IMG/VR virus record: IMGVR_UViG_3300020118_000164
Coordinates: 1 to 64,000 of that record
Length of the DNA stretch: 64,000 nt
Reading direction: 5' to 3' (one strand)
Origin: a virus
Part shown: positions 54,788 to 62,985 of the stretch, piece by piece
Layout: every line of letters begins with the position of its first letter
How positions within the stretch are numbered: the stretch's first letter is position 1
Translations under genes and position numbers: made by a program
Notes under the pieces: generated by a model
What the model saw: only the letters and a program-made list of their open reading frames with translations
Told to the model about the DNA's origin: nothing
The model's database searches: none

Positions 54788-56371
54788 ATGGAACCCGAGG
54801 CCCTTAAGGCCGTACAGACCGCGATCGAAACGGAGATGAAGAAGTTCTCCGAGGAGACGCTCGTCCCGCTGGTCAAGAAGCAGGACGACGAGATGAAGAA
54901 GCACGGCAAGGCGACCGAGGAGACCGGCAAGGCCCTCTCCGACGCCGGCAAGAAGCAGGACGAGATGACGAAGGAGCTGGCCGAGATCAAGGCGTCGCTG
55001 GCCGAGCAGACCGAGACCATCGGCGGCTACAAGTCGAAGATCGGCGACTTGGAGGAGGCCATCAAGAAGGGCCAGCGGCCGGGATGGGGCGATCCCTCCG
55101 TCGAGGAGTACAAGTCCGCTGGCGCGCGGTTCACGGAATGGCTCGGTGACGAAGGCCAGAAGTCGTTGCTCGACGGCCTCAAGCGCACCGAGGGCGCCCA
55201 GCTCCGCAGCTCCCCGGCGTTCGGCGTCAAGCGCCTGCATCCGCCCAAGGTCGAGCGCAAGGCGGTCGCCACTACAGACATCGTCCTGGTGCCGCAGCTT
55301 CAGCCCGGCATCGTCCAGCTTCTGGGGCCGCGCCTCATGATCCGCGACCTGATGCCGTCCTCGCCGCTCGGCCCTCCGGGGCTGACGGCCTGGGTGGAGG
55401 AGACCGGCTTCTTCTCCGTCGCGACGCAGGCCGTTACCTCGATCACCCGCAGCGGCTCGGTGGCCACGGTCACCACGACTGCGGCCCACGGCCTGCGTAG
55501 CATGGACCGGGTCCAGATCGCTGGTGCCGCACAGCCCGAGTACAACGTCATCGGCCGCGTGACCGTCACCGGCGCGACGACCTTCACCTACGCGGTGAGC
55601 GGCACGCCGGCGACTCCCGCCACGACCACGACCGCGCTCACCGCGAACCGGATGAACAATTTCGGTGCCGCTGCGTTCGTGGCCGAAGGTAGCCCGAAGC
55701 CGGAAGCCGGTCTCAAGCTCACGGAGCGGACGGGCCGGGCCGAGGTCATCGCGCACTGGCTCACCGTGACCCGCCAGTCACTCGACGACATGCCCGGCCT
55801 CCGTGCGCAGATCGACAACCGCCTCCTGACCGGCCTCGATTACGCCGAAGAGCAGGCGATCCTCTACGGCAACGGCAGCACGCCCAACGTCCAGGGCATC
55901 ATGACTCACCCCAACGTCCAGAAGTACAACTGGAGCGCGGGCAAGGCAGGCGACAACAAGATGGACGCGATCCGGCGAGCGATCACCCGCGTCCAGCTCG
56001 CCTTCATGACTCCGAGCGGCGGAGTGGTCAATCCCCTCGACTTCGAAGACATCGAGACCGCCAAGGGCTCGACCGACTACTACATCTGGATGCAGGCGCC
56101 CGGCGCCGGTGCCGGAGATCGTGTCTGGCGCCTGCCGCTCGTCGTGACCCCGGCGATCGTCGAGAAGGACTTTCTCATCGGCGCCTTCGCTGAGGGCGGC
56201 GAGATCCGAGAGCGAGAGGACAACACGATCCGCTTCTCGGACAACGTCGGCACGAACTTCACCTCCAACCTCCTCGTGATCCTGGCGGAGGAGCGGATGC
56301 TGCCGGTCTGGTATCGCCCGGAGGCGTTCGTGGCCGGTGACTTCGACAACGCCCCGGTCGTGACGCCGTAA
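54788..56371 (+). CDS. Major capsid protein (HK97 fold) with N-terminal delta-like region and inserted domain
   Basis: Encodes 527 residues. Residues 1-100 are coiled coil, resembling the scaffold-like delta domain removed by the protease. The HK97 core includes VPQLQPGIVQLLGPRLMIRD, FVAEGSPKPEAGLK, HWLTVTRQSLDDMP and LRAQIDNRLLTGLDYAEEQA. Residues about 212-287 (SITRSGSVATVTTTAAHGLR to FTYAVSGTPATPATTTT) are an extra beta domain placed where the E-loop would be. Known E-loops are short, so a surface decoration is likely. Confidence 0.9.
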   Translation: MEPEALKAVQTAIETEMKKFSEETLVPLVKKQDDEMKKHGKATEETGKALSDAGKKQDEMTKELAEIKASLAEQTETIGGYKSKIGDLEEAIKKGQRPGWGDPSVEEYKSAGARFTEWLGDEGQKSLLDGLKRTEGAQLRSSPAFGVKRLHPPKVERKAVATTDIVLVPQLQPGIVQLLGPRLMIRDLMPSSPLGPPGLTAWVEETGFFSVATQAVTSITRSGSVATVTTTAAHGLRSMDRVQIAGAAQPEYNVIGRVTVTGATTFTYAVSGTPATPATTTTALTANRMNNFGAAAFVAEGSPKPEAGLKLTERTGRAEVIAHWLTVTRQSLDDMPGLRAQIDNRLLTGLDYAEEQAILYGNGSTPNVQGIMTHPNVQKYNWSAGKAGDNKMDAIRRAITRVQLAFMTPSGGVVNPLDFEDIETAKGSTDYYIWMQAPGAGAGDRVWRLPLVVTPAIVEKDFLIGAFAEGGEIREREDNTIRFSDNVGTNFTSNLLVILAEERMLPVWYRPEAFVAGDFDNAPVVTP

Positions 56372-56378
56372 GGAGGCG

Positions 56379-57092
56379 ATGATGCGACGCAACGTCATCT
56401 CTCTTGCCGTCTTGGGCGCGCTCCTCCTAACGCTCGGGCTCGGTGCGCAGGTCCCGCGCACGACGGACTCTCTGCGCCGCGCCGATATCCAGCGCAGCTT
56501 TCTCAAATCAGCCGCATTCACCAGGACGATCACCGTCGCCCCGGACGGCCGCGGCGACTACTCGACGCTCGCCCTTGCCTACACCTACATCACCTCGCAG
56601 ACGCACGACGCGACGCATCACTGGCAGGTCATCGTCTACCCGGACGCCACGATCACGTCGCCCGGCACGCGGCCGACCTTCACCTCGGTCGAGGTGCTCG
56701 GCTCGGTCCCGTCCGGCATCACCAGCACGTTCACTTTCGCCCCGGCCGCAGGCGCCGCGAACGTGTCCGAAATCACGATCACGGCGACGGATGCGGCCGG
56801 GGCGACTGTCGCCTCGGTCCAGAACTATGACCTCTGGCTTTCCGATTCCGCGACGTGCGCCGGGTTGACCGGCACGACCGCAACCGGCGCGGTCGCGGCG
56901 AAAGCGGCGTCTGGTGTCGATCTGGTCGTCTACACGGCCAAGAAGGCGCAGCGAGTTCAGACGCTCGCAACCGGGGTCTACGTCCTCAGCATCACGGACA
57001 CCGCGAAGACGGGATTCTTCGTCTGCGCCGCGATTCCGTCGAGCGGCAAGGCTGTCTCCTCCGCGCAGCTCGTGGCCGGCAACTTCGGGTAA
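56379..57092 (+). CDS. Exported or capsid-associated beta protein
   Basis: Encodes 237 residues. The N-terminus NVISLAVLGALLLTLGLGA is a signal peptide followed by AQ. TITVAPDGRGDYSTLALAYT resembles the start of pectinesterase-like beta-helices, and the C-terminus is a Thr/Ala-rich beta domain. In this position a head decoration protein would be expected; the signal peptide is unusual for that. Confidence 0.6.
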   Translation: MMRRNVISLAVLGALLLTLGLGAQVPRTTDSLRRADIQRSFLKSAAFTRTITVAPDGRGDYSTLALAYTYITSQTHDATHHWQVIVYPDATITSPGTRPTFTSVEVLGSVPSGITSTFTFAPAAGAANVSEITITATDAAGATVASVQNYDLWLSDSATCAGLTGTTATGAVAAKAASGVDLVVYTAKKAQRVQTLATGVYVLSITDTAKTGFFVCAAIPSSGKAVSSAQLVAGNFG

Positions 57093-57104
57093 GGAGGTCT
57101 CCTG

Positions 57105-57428
57105 ATGCCCGTCGAGATCGAGAAGGTTGGACCGCAGGCGCCGCAGATCACGCCGCCAGCCGCGAGTACGGATCTCGTGGGCCACTCGCGTGAGGTCTCG
57201 CCGCAGAGAGAGGTCAAGCGGCCTCACAAGATGACGGCGCTCCGCCGCATGATCGCGCCAGATACCAATCGGCTCGTCGGCAAGGGATCGGCGTTCAATG
57301 CAAGCGATGTGGAGCGGCAGAGCTTCCTTGCTCACGGCAGCCTCGCCGAGGATGCCGTAGAGACCGGCAATAGCGTGACGCCTCCGCCGGCTACCCAGAA
57401 GAGCGCCGCGCCGCAGAAGGCCAAGTAA
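57105..57428 (+). CDS. Disordered structural-region protein
   Basis: Encodes 107 residues rich in Pro, Ala, Lys and Ser, with AAGGAGG before the ATG. Low complexity, probably a small capsid accessory protein. Function unknown. Confidence 0.65.
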   Translation: MPVEIEKVGPQAPQITPPAASTDLVGHSREVSPQREVKRPHKMTALRRMIAPDTNRLVGKGSAFNASDVERQSFLAHGSLAEDAVETGNSVTPPPATQKSAAPQKAK

Positions 57429-57450
57429 GGGCCGAGGGAGATGCGCCATC

Positions 57451-58083
57451 GTGATCCCGCTCTCAGAGCTGAAGGCTTGGCTCACGATCACTGACAGCGG
57501 GAGTGATGACCTCCTGACGCAGCTAGAGGCCCGCATGGTCGCCAAGGTCGAGCAGTGGACCGGCGACTACCTAGGACCCGTCGTCGCGTTCACCGAGATC
57601 CTCGACGGCGGCGGCCGCGACAGATTGTGGCTGCGGCAGAAGCCGATCGGCGCCCCTACCATCTCGCTCCGTACCTCTCCGGCGGATGACTGGATTGATC
57701 TGGCGCCGACGGATATCGAGGTAGATGGTCGGAAGGTCTACCGCAAAGGCAACAGCCTCTCCTCACCGCTCATGCTCGACAGCTACCACTACGGCTCGAC
57801 CTTCGGTGTCCATGCATGGCCGCGCGGGTGCCGCAATGTACGCGCGGTCTATGAATCCGGATTCGCTGAGGGCGACGAGCCGCAGTTGGAGAAGGACGTC
57901 GTAATGGAGCTGGTGGCCCGCTCGTTCTTGGGCCGGAGTGCCGGCGGCGGTGGTGTCGCATCGAAGCGCTGGTCGGGTCCAGAGGGTAGTGCGGATAGCG
58001 GGAGCGCCGAGATCGTCTTCCGCCCCTACAAGGATCTCGCAAATCCACTCGACGTGATTCCGCGGCGTCCAGCGGTGGCCTAG
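57451..58083 (+). CDS. Head-tail connector (gp6-like)
   Basis: Encodes 210 residues from GTG. IPLSELKAWLTITDSGSDDL and EARMVAKVEQWTGDYLGP match the N-terminal helices of HK97 gp6-like connector proteins. The rest is beta-rich with AVYESGFAEGDEPQLEKDVV. It should form a ring under the portal. Confidence 0.75.
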   Translation: MIPLSELKAWLTITDSGSDDLLTQLEARMVAKVEQWTGDYLGPVVAFTEILDGGGRDRLWLRQKPIGAPTISLRTSPADDWIDLAPTDIEVDGRKVYRKGNSLSSPLMLDSYHYGSTFGVHAWPRGCRNVRAVYESGFAEGDEPQLEKDVVMELVARSFLGRSAGGGGVASKRWSGPEGSADSGSAEIVFRPYKDLANPLDVIPRRPAVA

Positions 58084-58085
58084 CC

Positions 58086-59018
58086 ATGGACCTCACTCTG
58101 CCTCTCGGCGCATCCGGTCTCACCCTGGCGGACATCGGCCTGCGCCTCTACTCGGGCGCGGTGCGTCAGACCTTGCCTGCGGGCGTGGCGCTGACGCCGC
58201 TTACGGGCGATGCGGTTGATTACGTTCTCTCCGGCCTGCCTGACACCGGCGACAATCTGATCGTCACAGGGGAGTATCCCGCGGGCATCGGGTTTGAGCT
58301 GCACTGGAATGAGCGCTCCCCCGTGCCGCCGCGGGCCATCGTGCCGGTGCGAACGGGCGGCCTAGATCTGGCCGGGCTGGGGGTCTCGGTGGCGCGTGAT
58401 GGGATCAGCGTCACGGCCGGCATCACCGCGACCGAGCTCGGGACGGTAGAAGAGGCCGGAGACTACGCCGTGGCGGGCTGGCCGACGACCGCAAGGGCCG
58501 CCGCGCAGGAGTCTTGGACGGTGCGCGCCCGCATGGGCGGTACGTACTACGCTCGCACCTGGACAGTCCCGCGCTTCGGCTATGCCTCGGTGGACGACTT
58601 CCTGGCAAAGTTCAACGGAGCGAACTCCTTACGGCTCTCGACCGGCTACATGCCGGCCCCGAACCTCACCGACGCAGAGGTGCGGGCAATCGTGCAAGAT
58701 GCGCTCGACGCCGCCACGGCGCGCATGAACGCGGCGCTCTCGAATGCCCGCTATGCGGTGCCGGTGCTGGTCGAGTCCATCGCCGATCCCGCTGAGGCCA
58801 TCCAGGTCGCGGCGGCGCTGCGATCAATCTGTATCGACGGCGCCGCGGCGCAATTGGCAATCGGCCTCTCCGATATCCCGGCGACGCTGACCGCGGCTGA
58901 GGCTCGATTCAACCTCTGGGCGCGCAGCTTGATCGGCGTCCTCGTGTTCGATGACTTCGGGAACCTGGTGCGCCGTGGCCAGACCGCGAGCCTGCCGGGC
59001 TTGGCGAGGGTGGCATGA
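58086..59018 (+). CDS. Fusion: beta-domain plus Mu gp36-like connector
   Basis: Encodes 310 residues. Residues 1-170 contain two beta units (LTLADIGLRLYSGAVRQTLP, DLAGLGVSVARDGISVTAGI), like those in baseplate proteins. Residues 170-310 (DDFLAKFNGANSLRLSTG, NLTDAEVRAIVQDALDAATA) resemble DUF1320/Mu gp36 head-tail connectors. ATGA overlap with the next gene. Confidence 0.6.
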   Translation: MDLTLPLGASGLTLADIGLRLYSGAVRQTLPAGVALTPLTGDAVDYVLSGLPDTGDNLIVTGEYPAGIGFELHWNERSPVPPRAIVPVRTGGLDLAGLGVSVARDGISVTAGITATELGTVEEAGDYAVAGWPTTARAAAQESWTVRARMGGTYYARTWTVPRFGYASVDDFLAKFNGANSLRLSTGYMPAPNLTDAEVRAIVQDALDAATARMNAALSNARYAVPVLVESIADPAEAIQVAAALRSICIDGAAAQLAIGLSDIPATLTAAEARFNLWARSLIGVLVFDDFGNLVRRGQTASLPGLARVA

Positions 59019-59443
59019 CCGCGGAAGACGCGTGCGACGTGGTAGCCGGCGAGCTGGTCGGCGGCTTTCGTGCGCTCCCCGTACTGCTCGACGACAACAC
59101 GGACCCCGGCTTCATCCCGGACAGCGGCGGGGTGCGGCTCGTCCTCTCTTCGGGGAGCGAGGTGCCGTACGCGAGCTCTGGGGTCTATGAGGAGCCGCTC
59201 GTTTTCACTGCCGAGATCAGCACACTCAAGGGCTCGGGTCGGCGTCTCGCGCAGCGGCACGGCGAGACCATCCGCGCGATCTTCCGCGGACGCACTCTCC
59301 TGGCCCCGAATCCAGGGGGCGGCCACCTTCTCACTACACGGACGCAGTCTGATTTCCTGGGCATCGTCAAGACCGCGACCGATGGCCGCGAGTTCTACAG
59401 GGTCAACGCCGTGCTCGTCTTCAAGAACCTGTCCTATCACTAG
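59015..59443 (+). CDS. Tail terminator-like protein
   Basis: Encodes 142 residues. LSSGSEVPYASSGVYEEPLV, TTRTQSDFLGIVKTATDGRE and FYRVNAVLVFKNLSYH are consistent with small DUF4128-like/tail-terminator proteins that cap the tail tube. Assigned mainly by position. Confidence 0.6.
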   Translation: MTAEDACDVVAGELVGGFRALPVLLDDNTDPGFIPDSGGVRLVLSSGSEVPYASSGVYEEPLVFTAEISTLKGSGRRLAQRHGETIRAIFRGRTLLAPNPGGGHLLTTRTQSDFLGIVKTATDGREFYRVNAVLVFKNLSYH

Positions 59444-59452
59444 GAGACCTCA

Positions 59453-59794
59453 ATGGACCCGCTCACCAAGAAAGGCAACGGCATCATTCAGCCCACCGCA
59501 CCAACCGAGGAGCCGGCGCCGGTCGAGGAGGAGCTGGTCGAGATTGAGGCGCTCTACACCTCGCCGATGCCGGAGCCGGTACGTACCGGCCTGCGGGTGT
59601 GGCGCCCCCGGAGCGAGGCGCTGCTCTACGTAGACCAGGGCAAGGCGAAGCTCGTCACGCCGGAGCACGAGACGCCACCCGCGCCGCCCGAGAATCCCGC
59701 GCCTGAGCAGCCCGCCCCGTCCGGCGCCAACCACCCCTTGACCGGCGAGCCCGCGATCCTCTCCGGCCTGCCTGTGCATGAGGTCGAGCCGTAA
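59453..59794 (+). CDS. Proline-rich connector-region protein
   Basis: Encodes 113 residues. Acidic and Pro-rich, mostly disordered, with one strand pair (GLRVWRPRSEALLYVDQGKA). GGAGACCTCA precedes the ATG. Function unknown. Confidence 0.65.
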   Translation: MDPLTKKGNGIIQPTAPTEEPAPVEEELVEIEALYTSPMPEPVRTGLRVWRPRSEALLYVDQGKAKLVTPEHETPPAPPENPAPEQPAPSGANHPLTGEPAILSGLPVHEVEP

Positions 59795-59803
59795 GGCACT
59801 CCT

Positions 59804-60217
59804 ATGGCCGGCGGCGACATGAACCTGAGCGAGTTCGCCACCTTCCTGGAGGATGACCTCCCGGTGGTCGGGATGAACGAGCCCGCGCGGGTTGTGGTCA
59901 CGGACATAATGGATCGGCTCCAGGCGGGGCTGACCGGACCCGGCGGCGTGCCGGTGCTCTCGGGCAGACTGCGCGCATCCGTATCCCCGTTCTCCGCCAA
60001 GGTTCCTGAAGGCGAAAGGGCGAGCCCGCCGGCCGGCGAGACGTCGCTCATCCAGAGCCACGCCGAGGTCGAGGCGGTCATGAAGGGCTGGCAGATCGGG
60101 GATGACTGCGGTGCGGTCACCAGCCTGCCCTACTCCTCGATCATCCTGGCGGACGGCCATTCACAGAAGTTCGACACCGGCCGACTCGACGTCATCATCG
60201 AAGAGGCAACGCGGTGA
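59804..60217 (+). CDS. Head-tail joining protein (HK97 gp10-like)
   Basis: Encodes 137 residues. LSEFATFLEDDLPVVGMNEP and VLSGRLRASVSPFSAK follow the HK97 gp10-like pattern, with LPYSSIILADGHSQK near the end. Adjacent to connectors, it probably completes the tail interface. Confidence 0.7.
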   Translation: MAGGDMNLSEFATFLEDDLPVVGMNEPARVVVTDIMDRLQAGLTGPGGVPVLSGRLRASVSPFSAKVPEGERASPPAGETSLIQSHAEVEAVMKGWQIGDDCGAVTSLPYSSIILADGHSQKFDTGRLDVIIEEATR

Positions 60218-60720
60218 GCTTCTATTTGCCCTCGCCCCCGCCCTTCATGGAACAAACGGCCAAGGAGCTGCCGCCGGGTACATGGCTCGCGTTCAATGGC
60301 CATGAGGCCAGAATCCAAGAGGCATGGAATGGCGAGAAGTTGATCCTCTGGTCGTTCGACCGATCGACTGGCAGCGAGCGGGTGACGGAGATCGCTAGCG
60401 AAAGCCTTGGGCGGCTGGGTCCCGTCGCGACGATTGGGGGTGGCGCGGAATGGCGCATGAAGGTTCTGCCCGCCCTTACAGCCGGGCTTCTGGGGGCCGT
60501 GGTCGCCCGAAGCGTAGCGCCGCAAAGGGACGAGTGGAACGAGTTGAAGTGGCGCATTGAGCTAATACATCGCGTTGCAATCCAGGACGGCAACGCACCG
60601 CCCCTTAACCTCCAAGAGGTTGACTCCGTCGCGGACTTGCTCAGCGATTGGTGGGTAGGGGTCGCGCCAGAATTGCGGCGCGATCCGCCGCCCCGCGATT
60701 TCGATAATCCAGGACTCTAG
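60214..60720 (+). CDS. Hypothetical tail-region protein
   Basis: Encodes 168 residues, GTGA overlap. A beta N-terminus (GTWLAFNGHEARIQEAWNG), a hydrophobic ALTAGLLGAVVARSV, and a helical end with LLSDWWVGVAPEL. Function unknown. Confidence 0.65.
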   Translation: MSFYLPSPPPFMEQTAKELPPGTWLAFNGHEARIQEAWNGEKLILWSFDRSTGSERVTEIASESLGRLGPVATIGGGAEWRMKVLPALTAGLLGAVVARSVAPQRDEWNELKWRIELIHRVAIQDGNAPPLNLQEVDSVADLLSDWWVGVAPELRRDPPPRDFDNPGL

Positions 60721-60729
60721 GAGACGCAC

Positions 60730-61950
60730 ATGACCAATCCGATCCCGACGACCCTCAGTGGGTACACCGTGCGCTCCATCCGCGAGGTCACGCCCGGAAC
60801 CACTCCGGCCGGCGCGATGCAGAGCCTTCCATTCAAGACCTTTACTCCCGCGGGCGGCGACGTGACGCGCACCAAGGCCGGCAACGTGAGCGGCTCGGGA
60901 CAGGTGCCCGCCAACATCGCTACGGATCTCGTCACGCCCTCGGTCGCCGCCTCGTCGGATCTACTCCACTCCCACTATAACCAGATGTGGGGTGAGGTGA
61001 TGTGCGCCGACGCCGTGGCCGGTCCCGCCGCGGTGACCGGCACGAACATCTCGATCACATCCGGGAACAAGCTCACTCTCGTCTCCGGCACCTGGCCGTT
61101 CCTGGTCGGCGACTACGTCTACGTGACCGGACCGTGGGTAAGCGGCAATCCGGTCAAGTTCATCTCGCGAGTTACGGCGAATGCGACCGTCAACCTGACG
61201 CTCGACACGGCCTATGGCACGCTCACCGCCGAGGCCAACCCCGGCACCGTCTCGGTGAGCTACGCCAGCCGGTTCCGGCTCGGGAACTCGTTGCTCACCG
61301 GCACCTACGAGATGTTCCACCCGACCGCCCTCACGGGGAGCGTGCTCACCTACCTATCGGCGTACGGCGTCACGGCGAAGTTCACGCACCCCGGCGCGCC
61401 GGATCTGACCTGGCAGTTCATGGGGCCGAACATCGCTGCGATCACGACGGCCCTAGCGAACACCACGACCGCGGCGGCCGCGCAGTATCCGATGAATAGC
61501 AATATCGGCTTCGGGGCGAAGTTGCTAACGGGCGGCGGCGGCGGACTCTTCTACTCCGGCGCGCTGTACCCGAACGTCAGGGTCCAGGAGCTGAGCGTTG
61601 CGATCACTCGACCCCGCAAGGTGTCCGGCGCCGCCGGCACGCTCGGGCCGCTCGTGGTCTTCGTGGATGACCTGTTCGACATCAAGGTGTCCCTGAAGGT
61701 CTGCAACGACCACGCCGACGCCCGCGCGCTACTCACCGACTCGCGCAACCCGAACACCGTCGCTAGCCTCGGATGGGCCTGGCAGGCACCTGACGGGGCC
61801 TTGGAGTACTGGTATTTCGCCGGCCTCGACCCGAGCAAGGGCACGCCGGGACAGGGCGTCGCCCAGACCGGAGAGGACATTTTCGAGTTCGAGTGGATGG
61901 CTCACGCGGACGCCACTCACACCATGTTCGAGCGCGTTTTGTTGACCTAA
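60730..61950 (+). CDS. Major tail tube protein
   Basis: Encodes 406 residues. SIREVTPGTTPAGAMQSLPF opens as in siphovirus tail tube proteins with a long C-terminal extension. SSDLLHSHYNQMWGEVMCAD and GLDPSKGTPGQGVAQTGEDI are mid and late landmarks. It should stack in hexamers around the tape measure. Confidence 0.8.
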   Translation: MTNPIPTTLSGYTVRSIREVTPGTTPAGAMQSLPFKTFTPAGGDVTRTKAGNVSGSGQVPANIATDLVTPSVAASSDLLHSHYNQMWGEVMCADAVAGPAAVTGTNISITSGNKLTLVSGTWPFLVGDYVYVTGPWVSGNPVKFISRVTANATVNLTLDTAYGTLTAEANPGTVSVSYASRFRLGNSLLTGTYEMFHPTALTGSVLTYLSAYGVTAKFTHPGAPDLTWQFMGPNIAAITTALANTTTAAAAQYPMNSNIGFGAKLLTGGGGGLFYSGALYPNVRVQELSVAITRPRKVSGAAGTLGPLVVFVDDLFDIKVSLKVCNDHADARALLTDSRNPNTVASLGWAWQAPDGALEYWYFAGLDPSKGTPGQGVAQTGEDIFEFEWMAHADATHTMFERVLLT

Positions 61951-61960
61951 CGGGAGATCT

Positions 61961-62536
61961 ATGGCAGTTAAGATTAAGGTCGAAAAGCAGTTCACGGAGA
62001 TGCCGGTGGCTGGCGGCGGCGTGATCTTGGTACGCGCCGAGGGAGACGAACTCGCCCGCCTCACTGCCGCGAGATTCCAGGAACTCAAAGCCGCGCGGGG
62101 CATGAAGCCGGACGACCCGACTGCGTTCGATATCGTCATGGCGGTTGCGAATGAGACGGCGACGGCTGAGGGCCTGGCCACGCAGCTCATCGCGATGCCT
62201 GACTCTCCGTTCATCGCCAGCGACAAGGCGGCGCTGGCCGCGTTCGGAGTCGGCAAACTAGCCGCGCTCGCGACGAAGTACTCCGGCGTATCGATCGAGG
62301 AATGGCAGAAGGTAACATCAGAGTGCGCGATCGGCCAGAGCTTCGGCGGTTTCAGGAACTTCGTGGATGAGGACGGCAATCCGGTGTCGGACAAGAATCC
62401 TGACGGCTCGCTGAATGTTGAGATGTGCACGGCGCTCTTGCAGCTCGACGAGGTGTTCGACGCCTATATGACCGGCAAGGGCCGCCTCAACCGCGCCCGG
62501 AATGAGCGCTGGGGTGGCGTGCAAAAAAACTCTTAA
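61961..62536 (+). CDS. Tail assembly chaperone (zero-frame product)
   Basis: Encodes 191 residues. Acidic and helical, it sits between the tube and tape-measure genes like lambda gpG. AAAAAAC just before its stop is a classic slippery site, so a fraction of ribosomes should continue in the -1 frame to make a fusion with the next reading frame. Confidence 0.8.
   Translation: MAVKIKVEKQFTEMPVAGGGVILVRAEGDELARLTAARFQELKAARGMKPDDPTAFDIVMAVANETATAEGLATQLIAMPDSPFIASDKAALAAFGVGKLAALATKYSGVSIEEWQKVTSECAIGQSFGGFRNFVDEDGNPVSDKNPDGSLNVEMCTALLQLDEVFDAYMTGKGRLNRARNERWGGVQKNS
62524..62530 (+). other. Programmed -1 frameshift heptamer
   Basis: A AAA AAC in zero frame, an XXXYYYZ heptamer, 6 nt upstream of the zero-frame TAA. 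After slipping, reading resumes CTC TTA AGC and stays open to 62985. The arrangement is that of siphovirus tail-assembly chaperones. Confidence 0.8.
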
Positions 62537-62985
62537 GCGCCTTCCGCTGGTGGACGAAATGGGGAGGCGCTTACAAGTCTAAGCTGGCACGCGAAGAAGA
62601 GCGCGAGACTCTCTACCAACACGAAAAGCAACAGGCCATGGAACGCGCGAGTCGCACCGGAGAGGATCTCGGCGCCCTCATGGTCAAGGTCGAGGCGGAT
62701 CATGCTGGGCGGGCGCAGCCATGCTTTCTTGAGCCCGCTTACCGGGACTATTTAGACCATCGGTATCCTCCGTCGCTAGCAGGTGAGGTTTGGCTAGGCT
62801 ACAACCGCCTCGCCGGTGACCGCACCATGATCGTCCTCCCGATGGGAGGCGTCGTGCCCGGACCGATCCCATGGTTCAACGGTGAGGAGTTCTTCGACCG
62901 GAACGACGTGGACCCGGATGACCGCAACATTTGGCGCGACCTCTGGGCCGTCATGGACAGTATCCAGGCGGAGGCGCAGAAGTAG
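62530..62985 (+). CDS. Tail assembly chaperone extension (-1 frame)
   Basis: The -1 frame from 62530 adds 151 residues to the first protein, for about 341 in all. An internal ATG at 62638 exists but lacks a ribosome site. The extension begins LLSAFRWWTKWGGAYKSKLA. In lambda the fusion (gpGT) recruits the tape measure. Confidence 0.75.
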   Translation, partial: LLSAFRWWTKWGGAYKSKLAREEERETLYQHEKQQAMERASRTGEDLGALMVKVEADHAGRAQPCFLEPAYRDYLDHRYPPSLAGEVWLGYNRLAGDRTMIVLPMGGVVPGPIPWFNGEEFFDRNDVDPDDRNIWRDLWAVMDSIQAEAQK

